This document shows, piece after piece, positions 9,545 to 17,745 of a stretch of DNA of 48,469 nucleotides (its first letter is position 1; each line of letters begins with the position of its first letter). The position numbers and the translations under genes are program-made. The stretch comes from Marivita sp. (GTDB lineage: Bacteria; Pseudomonadota; Alphaproteobacteria; Rhodobacterales; Rhodobacteraceae): assembly GCF_020055635.1 (NCBI RefSeq), contig NZ_JAIPUT010000032.1:1-48469 (forward strand), written 5' to 3'. The notes beneath the pieces were generated by a model. It did no database searches and had not been told where the DNA came from. It was given only the letters and a program-made list of their open reading frames with translations.

Positions 9545-11157
9545 GACCCTCTGCCCACACCGACACGTTTGCGCGCGACAACCTGCCCCCGGTCGAGCAC
9601 TGGCCCGATCTGCTTCTGGACGGGTTCGACTATCCCGACCGGCTGAATGCGGCGGTGGAACTGACCGACGCGATGGTCGCCAAGGGGTTCGGCGACCGGA
9701 CGGCGCTGATCGGCAACGGGCGGCAGCGCACCTACAAGGAACTGACCGACTGGACCAACCGGCTGGCGCATGCGCTGGTCGACGATCTTGGCATCAAGCC
9801 CGGCAACCGGGTGATGATCCGGTCGGCCAACAACCCGGCGATGGTCGCCTGCTGGCTGGCGGCCACCAAGGCCGGTGCGATCGTGGTCAACACGATGCCG
9901 CTTCTGCGCGCGGGCGAGCTTGCCAAATATTGCGAAAAGGCCGCGATCACCCACGCGCTCTGCGACACGCGGCTGATGGATGAAATGGTGCAATGCGCCA
10001 AGAAAAGCCCGTCGCTCCAGACCGTCGTCGGGTTCGACGGCACCGAGAACCACGATGCCGAACTGGACCGGCTGGCACTGCAGAAACCGGTGGCGTTCAA
10101 GGCGGTCGACACCGCGCAGGATGACGTGGCGCTGATCGGCTTCACGTCGGGCTCGACGGGCAACCCGAAGGCGACGATGCATTTTCACCGCGACCTTCTC
10201 ATCATCGCGGATGGCTATGCGCGCGAGGTGCTGGACGTGCAGCCCGAGGATGTCTTCGTCGGGTCGCCACCGCTGGCCTTTACCTTCGGACTGGGTGGTC
10301 TCGCGGTGTTCCCGCTGCGCTTTGGCGCGGCGGCGGCCCTGCTGGAAACCGCGTCGCCCCCGAACCTGATCGAGATCATCGAGACCTACCGCGCGACCGT
10401 CTGCCTGACCGCGCCCACGGCGTATCGCGCGATGCTCCAGGCGATGGATGACGGTGCCGACCTGTCGAGCCTGCGCGCCGCGATTTCGGCCGGCGAGACC
10501 CTGCCCGCGCCGGTCTACGAGGATTGGAAGGCCAAGACGGGCAAGCCGATGCTCGACGGGATCGGCGCAACCGAGTTGCTGCACATCTTCATCTCGAACC
10601 GCTTTGGCGATCATCGCCCCGCCTGTACCGGCAAGCCGGTTCGCGGATACGAGGCGAAGGTGCTGGCCGAGGACGGCAGCGATGCCGCGCCGGGCACCAT
10701 CGGACGGCTCGCGGTACGCGGCCCGACCGGCTGCCGCTATCTCTATGGTGAACGCCAGGAGGAATACGTCCGCGATGGCTGGAACCTGACCGGGGATTCC
10801 TTTGTCTGCGACGAAGACGGCTATTTCCACTTCGCCGCGCGCGATGACGACATCATCGTCAGCTCGGGCTACAACATCGCCGGACCCGAGGTCGAAGCCG
10901 CGCTGCTGGGGCATGATGCGGTCTCCGAATGCGCCGTCATCGGCGTGCCGGACGACACCCGCGGCATGATTGTGCAGGCGCATGTGGTGCTCAGTGACGG
11001 GCACGAAGCCTGCGACGCGATGGTGACGCTTCTGCAGGAACACGTTAAGTCGACAATTGCACCGTTCAAATATCCGCGTTCGGTCATTTTCACAAAGACG
11101 CTTCCCAAAACGGAAAGCGGTAAAATACAACGGTTCCGTCTCAGGCCGGATCGGTAA
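9538..11157 (+). CDS. abmG: 2-Aminobenzoate/benzoate-type CoA ligase
   Basis: A 539-residue AMP-forming acyl-CoA synthetase. The P-loop-like motif [19 protein letters not shown] matches benzoate-CoA ligases. [16 protein letters not shown] is the A5-type motif, [29 protein letters not shown] (in parts) the hinge region, and [13 protein letters not shown] the C-terminal Lys motif. It would activate 2-aminobenzoate with ATP and CoA in the cytoplasm as the first committed step. Benzoate-CoA and 2-aminobenzoate-CoA ligases are close paralogues; the adjacent monooxygenase/reductase fusion is what favours 2-aminobenzoate or a similar ortho-substituted benzoate. It overlaps the acyl-CoA dehydrogenase gene by 7 bases. 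After its stop there is a 42-base gap before the transporter genes. Confidence 0.87.
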   Translation: MLRPSAHTDTFARDNLPPVEHWPDLLLDGFDYPDRLNAAVELTDAMVAKGFGDRTALIGNGRQRTYKELTDWTNRLAHALVDDLGIKPGNRVMIRSANNPAMVACWLAATKAGAIVVNTMPLLRAGELAKYCEKAAITHALCDTRLMDEMVQCAKKSPSLQTVVGFDGTENHDAELDRLALQKPVAFKAVDTAQDDVALIGFTSGSTGNPKATMHFHRDLLIIADGYAREVLDVQPEDVFVGSPPLAFTFGLGGLAVFPLRFGAAAALLETASPPNLIEIIETYRATVCLTAPTAYRAMLQAMDDGADLSSLRAAISAGETLPAPVYEDWKAKTGKPMLDGIGATELLHIFISNRFGDHRPACTGKPVRGYEAKVLAEDGSDAAPGTIGRLAVRGPTGCRYLYGERQEEYVRDGWNLTGDSFVCDEDGYFHFAARDDDIIVSSGYNIAGPEVEAALLGHDAVSECAVIGVPDDTRGMIVQAHVVLSDGHEACDAMVTLLQEHVKSTIAPFKYPRSVIFTKTLPKTESGKIQRFRLRPDR

Positions 11158-11199
11158 CCGTATGACAAACAAAGGCCTGAACCAACAAGGAGAGTTCAC

Positions 11200-12330
11200 A
11201 TGAAGAAATTGGCACTTGGCGCTGCGGCGCTGGCACTCGCGGCGACATCGGCCGCGGCAGAGGTCAAGGTGGGCATGATCACCACCCTGTCGGGCGGTGG
11301 CGCAGGGCTTGGCATCGACGTCCGGGACGGCTTTGTCCTGGCGCTGGAACAGGCGGGGCGCGACGATATCGAACTGGTGATCGAGGACGATCAGCGCAAA
11401 CCCGACATCGCGGTGCAGCTGGCCGACAAGATGATCCAGTCCGAACGCGTCGACGTGATGACCGGCATCATCTGGTCCAACCTGGCGATGGCGGTGATCC
11501 CGAGCGCGGTGAACCAGGGCGTGTTCTACCTGTCGCCCAATGCCGGCCCGTCGCAGCTGGCCGGTCAGGGCTGTCACGAGAATTACTTCAACGTCGCGTG
11601 GCAGAACGACAACCTGCACGAGGCGGCCGGCGCCTGGGCCAACCAGACCGGCTATGAAAACAGCTTCATCCTCGCGCCGAACTACCCGGCGGGACAGGAC
11701 GCGCTGACGGGTTACAAGCGGTTCTACGAGGGCGAACTGGCCGGAGAACTGTATACCCAGCTTGGCCAGACCGACTACGCCGCCGAGATCGCGCAGATCC
11801 GCGCAAGCGGGGCCGACAGCGTGTTCTTCTTCCTGCCCGGCGGCATGGGGATTTCCTTCCTCAAGCAATATGCCGACAGCGGTGTCGAGACCCCGGTGAT
11901 CGGCCCGGCCTTCAGCTTTGACCAGGGCATCCTTGGCGCGGTCGGCGATGCGGCGCTCGGCATCGTGAACACCTCGCAATGGTCCAAGGATCTCGACAAC
12001 CCGACCAACTCCGCCTTCGTCGAAAGCTTCCAGGAAAAATACGACCGCCTGCCGTCGCTCTATGCAAGCCAGGGCTTCGACACCGCGAACCTGCTGATCT
12101 CGGCCATCGACGCGGCGGACGTGTCGGACAAGGAAGCGTTCCGCGAGGCGCTGCGCGCGGCGGATTTCGACAGCACGCGGGGCGATTTCGAATTCGGCCC
12201 GAACCATCACCCGATCCAGGACATCTATGCCCGCGAAGTGGTGATGGAAGGCGACGTGCTGACCAACCGGATCATCGGAACGGCTCTTGAAGACCGCGCC
12301 GATGCCTATGCCGACGCCTGCAACATGTAA
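11200..12330 (+). CDS. Liv-type ABC transporter substrate-binding protein
   Basis: A 376-residue type I periplasmic binding protein. The Sec signal MKKLALGAAALALAATSAAA is followed by the mature start EVKVGMITTLSGG, typical of the LivK/aromatic-acid binding group. Later landmarks are ELVIEDDQRKPDIAVQLADKMI, the Cys near GQGCHENYF and FILAPNYPAGQDA. Its place between the CoA ligase and the livHMGF genes argues that it captures 2-aminobenzoate or a related aromatic acid in the periplasm rather than leucine. A strong AAGGAG ribosome site lies about 8 bases before the ATG. A GC-rich hairpin follows the gene, as seen after other binding-protein genes here. Confidence 0.9.
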   Translation: MKKLALGAAALALAATSAAAEVKVGMITTLSGGGAGLGIDVRDGFVLALEQAGRDDIELVIEDDQRKPDIAVQLADKMIQSERVDVMTGIIWSNLAMAVIPSAVNQGVFYLSPNAGPSQLAGQGCHENYFNVAWQNDNLHEAAGAWANQTGYENSFILAPNYPAGQDALTGYKRFYEGELAGELYTQLGQTDYAAEIAQIRASGADSVFFFLPGGMGISFLKQYADSGVETPVIGPAFSFDQGILGAVGDAALGIVNTSQWSKDLDNPTNSAFVESFQEKYDRLPSLYASQGFDTANLLISAIDAADVSDKEAFREALRAADFDSTRGDFEFGPNHHPIQDIYAREVVMEGDVLTNRIIGTALEDRADAYADACNM

Positions 12331-12340
12331 GACCTTTGGT

Positions 12341-12370
12341 TCCCCCGCCCTGCCCGACAGCGGCGGGGGA
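12341..12370 (+). terminator. Intercistronic hairpin after substrate-binding protein gene
   Basis: TCCCCCGCC (12341-12349) pairs with GGCGGGGGA (12362-12370) around a 12-base loop; the flanking GGT/ACC can add pairs with one bulge. There is no T-run after it, so it is more likely an mRNA-stabilising or partial-termination element that raises the amount of binding protein over the permease and ATPase genes than a full terminator. Confidence 0.6.
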
Positions 12371-12393
12371 CCCGATGCACAAGGGCTGACGCC

Positions 12394-13314
12394 ATGTCCC
12401 TCATCCTCATTGCCGAACAGGTGCTGAACGGGCTTCAGTTCGGCGTCATGCTGTTCCTGATGGCGGCCGGCCTGACGCTGATCTTCGGCGTGATGGGTCT
12501 GATCAACCTGGCGCATGGATCGCTTTACATGGTGGGGGCCTTCGCCGCCGCCGCCGTGGCCGGGGCGACCGGGTCCTTCCTGCTTGCGCTGGCCGCCGCA
12601 CTGGCTGCCGCCGCACTGGCCGGGGTGCTGATCGAGATCCTGGTGATCCGAAGGCTCTACCGCGCCGCCCATCTGGATCAGGTACTGGCCACCTTCGCGC
12701 TGATCCTGATCTTCTCGGAAGGCACGCGCTGGGTGTTCGGATCCTTTCCGCTGTTCCTCGACGTGCCGGACGCGCTCTCCGGGCCGATCACCCTGCCCGG
12801 CGGCATCCAGTACCCGGTCTACCGCCTGACCCTGATCGGGATCGGCCTGGCCGTGGCCCTGGGCCTGTGGTGGCTGACCGCGCGCACCCGGATCGGCATC
12901 CAGATCCGCGCCGGTGAAAACGACCGCGAGATGATCGCGGCGCTGGGTGTGGACATCTCCAGACTTTACACGATAGTTTTTGCGCTTGGCGCGGCGCTCG
13001 CCGGTCTTGCGGGCGCGCTTGTCGGCGCGATCCAGTCGGTGCAGGTCGGCATGGGCGAACCCGTGCTGATCCTTGCCTTCGTCGTGATCGTGATCGGTGG
13101 CATCGGGTCGATCAAGGGCGCGTTCATCGGCGCGCTTCTGGTGGGTCTCACCGACACGCTGGGCGGAATTTTCCTGCCCGAGCTGTTCAAGCTCTTCATG
13201 CCGGCCGATGCCGCAAGCCAGACCGGATCGGCACTGGCGTCGATGGCGATCTATATCCTGATGAGCCTCGTGCTGATCTGGCGTCCCTCCGGCCTGTTCG
13301 GAGCGCGCGCATGA
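12394..13314 (+). CDS. livH: Branched-chain-type ABC transporter permease LivH
   Basis: A 306-residue inner-membrane permease with about eight hydrophobic segments. The N-terminus LNGLQFGVMLFLMAAGLTLIFGVMGLINLAHGSLYMVGAF, read in pieces, and the later IRAGENDREMIAALGVD and FVVIVIGGIGSIKGAFIGALLVG segments are standard LivH landmarks; the second contains the ATPase-docking loop. It forms the channel with LivM and should import the aromatic acid bound by the preceding periplasmic protein. Its last codons overlap livM by ATGA. Confidence 0.92.
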   Translation: MSLILIAEQVLNGLQFGVMLFLMAAGLTLIFGVMGLINLAHGSLYMVGAFAAAAVAGATGSFLLALAAALAAAALAGVLIEILVIRRLYRAAHLDQVLATFALILIFSEGTRWVFGSFPLFLDVPDALSGPITLPGGIQYPVYRLTLIGIGLAVALGLWWLTARTRIGIQIRAGENDREMIAALGVDISRLYTIVFALGAALAGLAGALVGAIQSVQVGMGEPVLILAFVVIVIGGIGSIKGAFIGALLVGLTDTLGGIFLPELFKLFMPADAASQTGSALASMAIYILMSLVLIWRPSGLFGARA

Positions 13315-14294
13315 TCGGTGAACGCAGCATCACCCTGGTCGTGCTCGGCCTGCTGCTGGCGGTGGTGGCTTGGGCGCTTGTCGTGGACGAACCGTTCACC
13401 ATCACCCTGGCCACGCGCGCCGCCATTCTGGCGCTGGCCGCCGTGGGACTGAACATCGCGCTCGGGATCGGCGGCATGGTCAGCCTTGGTCACGCGGTGT
13501 TCTTCGGCCTTGGCGGCTATGCGATGGGCATATTGGCCTATCACGCCCAAAGCTTCAGCGCGCTCGACCTTGGCCTTGTCTCGGTCGCCGGGACCAAGTC
13601 CATGCCGGTGATCTGGCTGGTCGCATTGGGTGTCTCGGCGCTGGCTGCCCTGCTGATCGGGCTCTTGTCGCTGCGGACATCGGGGGTCTATTTCATCATG
13701 ATCACCCTCGCTTTCGGGCAGATGTTCTATTATTTCGCCATCTCCTGGAGCGCCTATGGCGGCGAAGACGGGCTGTCGATCTACGTGCGCAACGGCTTTC
13801 CCGGCCTGAACACGCTGGTCCCGATCCAGTTCTTCGGCATCTGCTTCGCGCTCCTGTGCGCGGCGCTTTTCCTGAACGCCCGGCTTCGTGCGTCACCCTT
13901 CGGCCTCGCGCTGAACGCCGCACGCCAGGTCCCGGCGCGGATCGAAACTGTCGGCCTCACGCCGTTCCGTCTCAAGCTGGTGGCCTTCGTCATTTCCGGC
14001 GCCATCACCGGGCTTGCCGGGGCGCTCTTCGCCGATCTCAACCGCTTCGTCAGCCCGACGATGTTCAGCTGGCAGCTGTCGGGCGAATTGATCGTGCTGA
14101 TCGTGATCGGCGGGGTCGGACGCCTGATCGGCCCGGTGATCGGCGCCTGCCTGTTCGTGGCGCTGGAACATTGGCTGGGCGGGCTGACCGAGTTCTGGCA
14201 TGTCTATCTTGGCGCAATCCTGCTGGGGATCGTGCTGTTCGCTCGCGGCGGGATCGTCGGCTTGCTGACCGGACGGGAGGGCCCGCATGTCTGA
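13311..14294 (+). CDS. livM: Branched-chain-type ABC transporter permease LivM
   Basis: A 327-residue membrane permease partner of LivH. The segment ALAAVGLNIALGIGGMVSLGHAVFFGLGGYA, read in parts, is the LivM signature, and LALNAARQVPARIETVGLTPFRLKLVAF is the cytoplasmic EAA-like coupling region. About nine hydrophobic spans are visible. The ATG overlaps the livH stop (ATGA) and the 3' end overlaps livG by 8 bases, so stoichiometric translation is likely. Substrate is inferred from the operon. Confidence 0.92.
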   Translation: MIGERSITLVVLGLLLAVVAWALVVDEPFTITLATRAAILALAAVGLNIALGIGGMVSLGHAVFFGLGGYAMGILAYHAQSFSALDLGLVSVAGTKSMPVIWLVALGVSALAALLIGLLSLRTSGVYFIMITLAFGQMFYYFAISWSAYGGEDGLSIYVRNGFPGLNTLVPIQFFGICFALLCAALFLNARLRASPFGLALNAARQVPARIETVGLTPFRLKLVAFVISGAITGLAGALFADLNRFVSPTMFSWQLSGELIVLIVIGGVGRLIGPVIGACLFVALEHWLGGLTEFWHVYLGAILLGIVLFARGGIVGLLTGREGPHV

Positions 14295-15036
14295 TCCGAT
14301 CCTGTCGACGCACAACCTGGTCAAGGCGTTCGGCGCGCTGACGGCGACGGATGATGTCTCGATCGACCTCTTCCCGGGCGAGATCCACGCCCTGATCGGG
14401 CCCAATGGCGCGGGCAAATCGACGTTGATCGCGCAGATCTGCGGCGGGCTGACCCCGGATTCGGGGCGCGTCGTGCTGCAGGGCCGGGACGTCACGCAGG
14501 ACAGCACCGCCGTCCGTGCGCGGGCCGGTCTGGGCCGGACCTTCCAGATCTCCGCCCTTGCGATGGAGGATACGGTTCTCGAAAACGCCCTGCTGGGGGC
14601 ACTGGGTGCCTCGCACAGGCCCTGGCGGTTCTGGCGCAAGGCGCTGTCCGACAAGGCGCTGTGCGAACGCGCCCTGTCGGCGCTGGAACGCGTGGGGCTT
14701 GCCGACGACAAGGACCGCCGCACTTCCGAGCTGAGCCATGGTCAACGCCGCCAGCTCGAGGTCGCCGTGGCCCTGACACTGGAGCCGCGCGCCTTCCTGA
14801 TGGACGAGCCGATGGCCGGGCTGGGCACCGGCGGGTCGCAACGGCTGATCGGCTTTCTCGACGGGTTGCGGGGCGAGGCACCGATCCTGCTGGTCGAACA
14901 CGACATGGATGCGGTCTTTGCGCTGGCCGACCGGATCAGCGTCCTGGCCTCGGGACAGGTGATCGCCACCGGCACGGTCGACGAAATCCGCCGCGATCCC
15001 GCCGTGCGCGAAGCCTACCTGGGAGAAGACGCATGA
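14287..15036 (+). CDS. livG: ABC transporter ATPase LivG
   Basis: A 249-residue ABC ATPase. Walker A is GPNGAGKSTL, the LivG-type loop RAGLGRTFQIS follows, the signature is ELSHGQRRQLEVA, Walker B is RAFLMDEPMAGLG, and the switch His lies in ILLVEHDMDAVF. It energises import with LivF through LivHM. The gene overlaps livM by 8 bases and livF by ATGA. The ABC signature reads LSHGQ, a common variant in this subfamily. Confidence 0.92.
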   Translation: MSDPILSTHNLVKAFGALTATDDVSIDLFPGEIHALIGPNGAGKSTLIAQICGGLTPDSGRVVLQGRDVTQDSTAVRARAGLGRTFQISALAMEDTVLENALLGALGASHRPWRFWRKALSDKALCERALSALERVGLADDKDRRTSELSHGQRRQLEVAVALTLEPRAFLMDEPMAGLGTGGSQRLIGFLDGLRGEAPILLVEHDMDAVFALADRISVLASGQVIATGTVDEIRRDPAVREAYLGEDA

Positions 15037-15719
15037 GCGGGCTGCACCTCAAGGACCTGACCGCGACCTATGGCGCGTCGCAGGCGCTGTTCGGAGTCGA
15101 TCTCGACATTGCCGAGGGCGAGGTCGTGGCGCTGATGGGGCGCAACGGCATGGGCAAGACCACAACCGTCAAGGCGATCTGCCGGATGATCCCGTCCGGC
15201 GGAACGCTGACCTTTGCAGAAGCCGATCTGCATGCCCTGCCCAGCCACCGCGTCGCCCGGCTCGGGATCGGGCTGGTGCCCGAAGGCCGCCGCTGTTTCC
15301 GCGATCTCACGGTCGAGGAGAACCTGGTCGCCGCCGCCCGTCCGGGCGACTGGACGCGCGACCGGGTCACCGCGATGTTTCCACGGCTGGGCGAACGTCT
15401 GACCCAGCGGGCAGCGTCGCTCTCGGGGGGTGAGCAGCAGATGCTGGCCATCGGCCGCGCCCTGATGACCAATCCCAGACTCCTGATCCTGGACGAGGCG
15501 ACGGAAGGGCTCGCCCCGATCGTGCGGCAGGAAATCTGGTCGGCGATCCGCAGCCTCAAGGACAAGACCCGCCTGTCGATCCTGCTGATCGACAAGTCGA
15601 TCCGCGAACTGGCCAGCGTGTCGGACCGCGCGGTCATCCTGGAACGCGGACGCACGGTGTGGTCGGGCGCGATGGCAGATCTGGGCACCGACATCTCGGA
15701 ACGGTATGTGGGGGTGTGA
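15033..15719 (+). CDS. livF: ABC transporter ATPase LivF
   Basis: A 228-residue ABC ATPase. Walker A is GRNGMGKTTTVKA, which is the LivF version, followed by GLVPEGRRCFRDLTVEENL. The signature is SLSGGEQQMLAIGRAL, Walker B is LLILDEATEGLAP, and the switch region is SILLIDKSIREL, where Lys stands at the usual His position (the H-loop is normally VEQN or VEHD). Start is the ATG at 15033 overlapping the livG stop; longer in-frame extensions upstream lie inside livG and are not used. The thioesterase ATG overlaps the TGA by one base. Confidence 0.9.
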   Translation: MSGLHLKDLTATYGASQALFGVDLDIAEGEVVALMGRNGMGKTTTVKAICRMIPSGGTLTFAEADLHALPSHRVARLGIGLVPEGRRCFRDLTVEENLVAAARPGDWTRDRVTAMFPRLGERLTQRAASLSGGEQQMLAIGRALMTNPRLLILDEATEGLAPIVRQEIWSAIRSLKDKTRLSILLIDKSIRELASVSDRAVILERGRTVWSGAMADLGTDISERYVGV

Positions 15720-16126
15720 TGGCTTTTGAACTTGCCCAGAAAGTGCTGTTCAAGCATTGCGACCCCGCCGGGATCGTCTTCTTCCCGCGCTATTTCGAGA
15801 TGCTCAACGATTGCATGGAAGCCTTCTTCGCGACCGAACTGGACTGGCCGTGGGAGGCGCTGCATGGTCGCGGCGCGGTGCCCACGGCGCAGATCGAGAC
15901 GCGCTTCACCGCGCCGTCCCGGCACGGCGACGATCTTGTCCTGCGCCTGACCATCGTGTCGGTCGGACGCAGTTCGATGACCTACAGGATGACCGCAACC
16001 TGCGGCGACAGCCTGCGTTTCGATACGACGGCCACGCTGGTCAATGTCGGCCCCGAGGGCCGCCCGACCCCGTGGCCCGACGCCGTGAGAACAAAACTGA
16101 CAGACCGAGTGGAGCAGACGACGTGA
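15719..16126 (+). CDS. 4-Hydroxybenzoyl-CoA-type hot-dog thioesterase
   Basis: A 135-residue single hot-dog domain. FKHCDPAGIVFFPRYFEMLND is the 4HBT family motif (read as two halves), with Asp15 matching the catalytic Asp17 of Pseudomonas 4-hydroxybenzoyl-CoA thioesterase. TRFTAPSRHGDDLVL lines the CoA cleft. A likely job is hydrolysing stalled aryl- or acyl-CoA thioesters so that the CoA pool is not trapped. The start ATG overlaps the livF stop, and the stop overlaps the GTG of the RidA-like gene. Confidence 0.88.
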   Translation: MAFELAQKVLFKHCDPAGIVFFPRYFEMLNDCMEAFFATELDWPWEALHGRGAVPTAQIETRFTAPSRHGDDLVLRLTIVSVGRSSMTYRMTATCGDSLRFDTTATLVNVGPEGRPTPWPDAVRTKLTDRVEQTT

Positions 16127-16518
16127 CCCATAAAATCATCCAGCCGGAGGGATGGCTTCCGGCAAAGGGCTATTCCAACGGCGTGCTGACGCGGGACGGT
16201 GTGCTTCATATCGGCGGTCAGATCGGCTGGACTGCCGAACAGACATTCGTCGCACGGGATTTCATCGGCCAGATGCGCCAGGCCCTGCGCAACATCGTCG
16301 ATATCGTCGAGGCCGCTGGCGGCACCGCGTCCGATGTGACGCGGCTGACCTGGTTCGTGACCGACAAGACGGAATACCTCAACGCCCAGAAAGACGTCGG
16401 CGCCGCCTATCGCGAGGTGTTCGGCCGTCACTTCCCGGCCATGTCGATGCTGGTCGTCGCGGCCTTGATCGAGGACGAGGCGCTGGTGGAAATCGAAGCA
16501 ACGGCGCATCTGTCATGA
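16123..16518 (+). CDS. RidA/YjgF-family protein lacking the catalytic arginine
   Basis: A 131-residue Rid-fold protein, GTG start overlapping the thioesterase stop (GTGA) with GAGTGGAG upstream. Family landmarks are YSNGVLTRDGVLHIGGQIGW, read in two parts, FIGQMRQALRNIVDIVEAAGG and VEIEATAHLS. In true RidA the enamine/imine deaminase Arg lies in FPARS; here the segment reads FPAMS, so Met107 replaces it. The 2-aminobenzoyl-CoA route makes a cyclic enamine/imine that must lose ammonia, so a Rid protein is well placed to do this, but the missing Arg means either different chemistry or a non-RidA subfamily. It overlaps the thiolase gene by ATGA. Confidence 0.87.
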   Translation: MTHKIIQPEGWLPAKGYSNGVLTRDGVLHIGGQIGWTAEQTFVARDFIGQMRQALRNIVDIVEAAGGTASDVTRLTWFVTDKTEYLNAQKDVGAAYREVFGRHFPAMSMLVVAALIEDEALVEIEATAHLS

Positions 16519-17717
16519 AACGGGTGTTCATCTGCGATTACGTCCGTACCCCGATTGGCCGCTATGCCGGGGCGCTGTCGACGATGCGCGCCGATGATCT
16601 GGCGGCGCATCCCGTATCGGCACTGATGGCGCGGCATCCGGGGCTGGACTGGACCAGGCTGGACCAGGTCGTGATGGGCGCGGCCAACCAGGCCGGTGAG
16701 GACAACCGCAATATCGCCCGGATGGTGGTCCTGCTGGCGGGCCTTCCCGAGACCGTTCCCGGGCACACGATCAACCGGCTTTGCGCATCCGGAATGGATG
16801 CGGTGATCGCGGGCGCGCGGCAAATCCAGTGCGGCGAGGGCGACTTGGTAATCGCGGGCGGTTCGGAAAGCATGAGCCGCGCGCCTTTTGTCATGCCCAA
16901 GGCCCAAAGCGGCTTCGACCGGCGGGCGGACCTGCATGACACCACGATCGGCTGGCGCTTCGTCAACCGGATCATCGCCGAGAAATTCGGGATCAACTCG
17001 ATGCCCGAAACCGCGGAAAACGTCGCCGAAGCCCATGGCGTCAGCCGGGCTGATCAGGACAGGTTCGCGCTTTCAAGCCAGGACCGCGCGGCGCAGGCCA
17101 TCGCAAGCGGTCGGCTGGCCGAAGAGATCGCGCCGGTATCGATCCCGCAGCGCAAGGGTGCTGCCGTTGTGGTCGATACCGATGAGCACCCGCGCCAGAC
17201 CACTCTCGACAAGCTGTCGGCGCTTCCCACACCCTTCCGCGACAACGGCTCCGTGACCGCAGGCAACGCCTCGGGCGTGAATGACGGTGCGGCTGCGCTT
17301 TTGCTGGCGTCCGAAGCGACGGTGGACCAATTGGGTCTCACACCTCTGGCCGAATATGTCGGATCGGCCTCTGCCGGTGTGGCGCCGCGTGTCATGGGGA
17401 TCGGGCCTGTTTCCGCGGTGACCCGGCTTTGCGACCGGTTCGGGCTGGCGGTGTCCGACTTCGACCTGATCGAACTGAACGAAGCCTTCGCCGCACAGGC
17501 CATCGCGGTCTGTCGGGAACTGAAGCTTGATCCGTTTTCCGACCACATCAACCCGCGAGGCGGGGCCATCGCCCTTGGCCACCCGCTGGGCATGTCCGGG
17601 GCGCGGCTTGTCGGAACGGCGGCCCTGTCGCTGTCGAAAGGCGAAGCCTCGCAAGCCCTGGCGACCTTGTGTGTGGGCGTTGGCCAGGGCGTGGCCGTGG
17701 CGCTGCGCCGGGCCTGA
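16515..17717 (+). CDS. Thiolase (acetyl-CoA acyltransferase, beta-ketoadipyl-CoA type)
   Basis: A 400-residue thiolase of standard length. The acyl-accepting Cys90 is in NRLCASGMDAV, His356 in GGAIALGHPLGMSG, and the second Cys386 in TLCVGVGQG. Sequence style (ICDYVRTPIGRYAGALS at the N-terminus) resembles PcaF/PaaJ 3-oxoadipyl-CoA thiolases. As the last gene of the operon it should release acetyl-CoA from the beta-keto intermediate formed by the divergent hydratase/dehydrogenase. Start ATG overlaps the preceding TGA. A hairpin follows 7 bases after the stop. Confidence 0.92.
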   Translation: MKRVFICDYVRTPIGRYAGALSTMRADDLAAHPVSALMARHPGLDWTRLDQVVMGAANQAGEDNRNIARMVVLLAGLPETVPGHTINRLCASGMDAVIAGARQIQCGEGDLVIAGGSESMSRAPFVMPKAQSGFDRRADLHDTTIGWRFVNRIIAEKFGINSMPETAENVAEAHGVSRADQDRFALSSQDRAAQAIASGRLAEEIAPVSIPQRKGAAVVVDTDEHPRQTTLDKLSALPTPFRDNGSVTAGNASGVNDGAAALLLASEATVDQLGLTPLAEYVGSASAGVAPRVMGIGPVSAVTRLCDRFGLAVSDFDLIELNEAFAAQAIAVCRELKLDPFSDHINPRGGAIALGHPLGMSGARLVGTAALSLSKGEASQALATLCVGVGQGVAVALRRA

Positions 17718-17723
17718 TGCCCG

Positions 17724-17745
17724 TTGACCCGCGTCGCCGGGTCAA
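17724..17745. terminator. Bidirectional hairpin terminator between convergent genes
   Basis: TTGACCCG (17724-17731) and CGGGTCAA (17738-17745) form a perfect 8-bp stem with a six-base loop between the convergent thiolase and AbrB-family genes. It overlaps the stop codon of the latter by a few bases. No long T-run is present on either side. Confidence 0.65.

Noticed and set aside
9520-12672. A 1050-codon open frame on the minus strand opposite the CoA ligase and binding-protein genes
   Set aside because: High-GC DNA gives long antisense open frames. The product is rich in Arg, His, Gly and Asp with no recognisable domain, while the plus strand encodes clear families with correct start sites.
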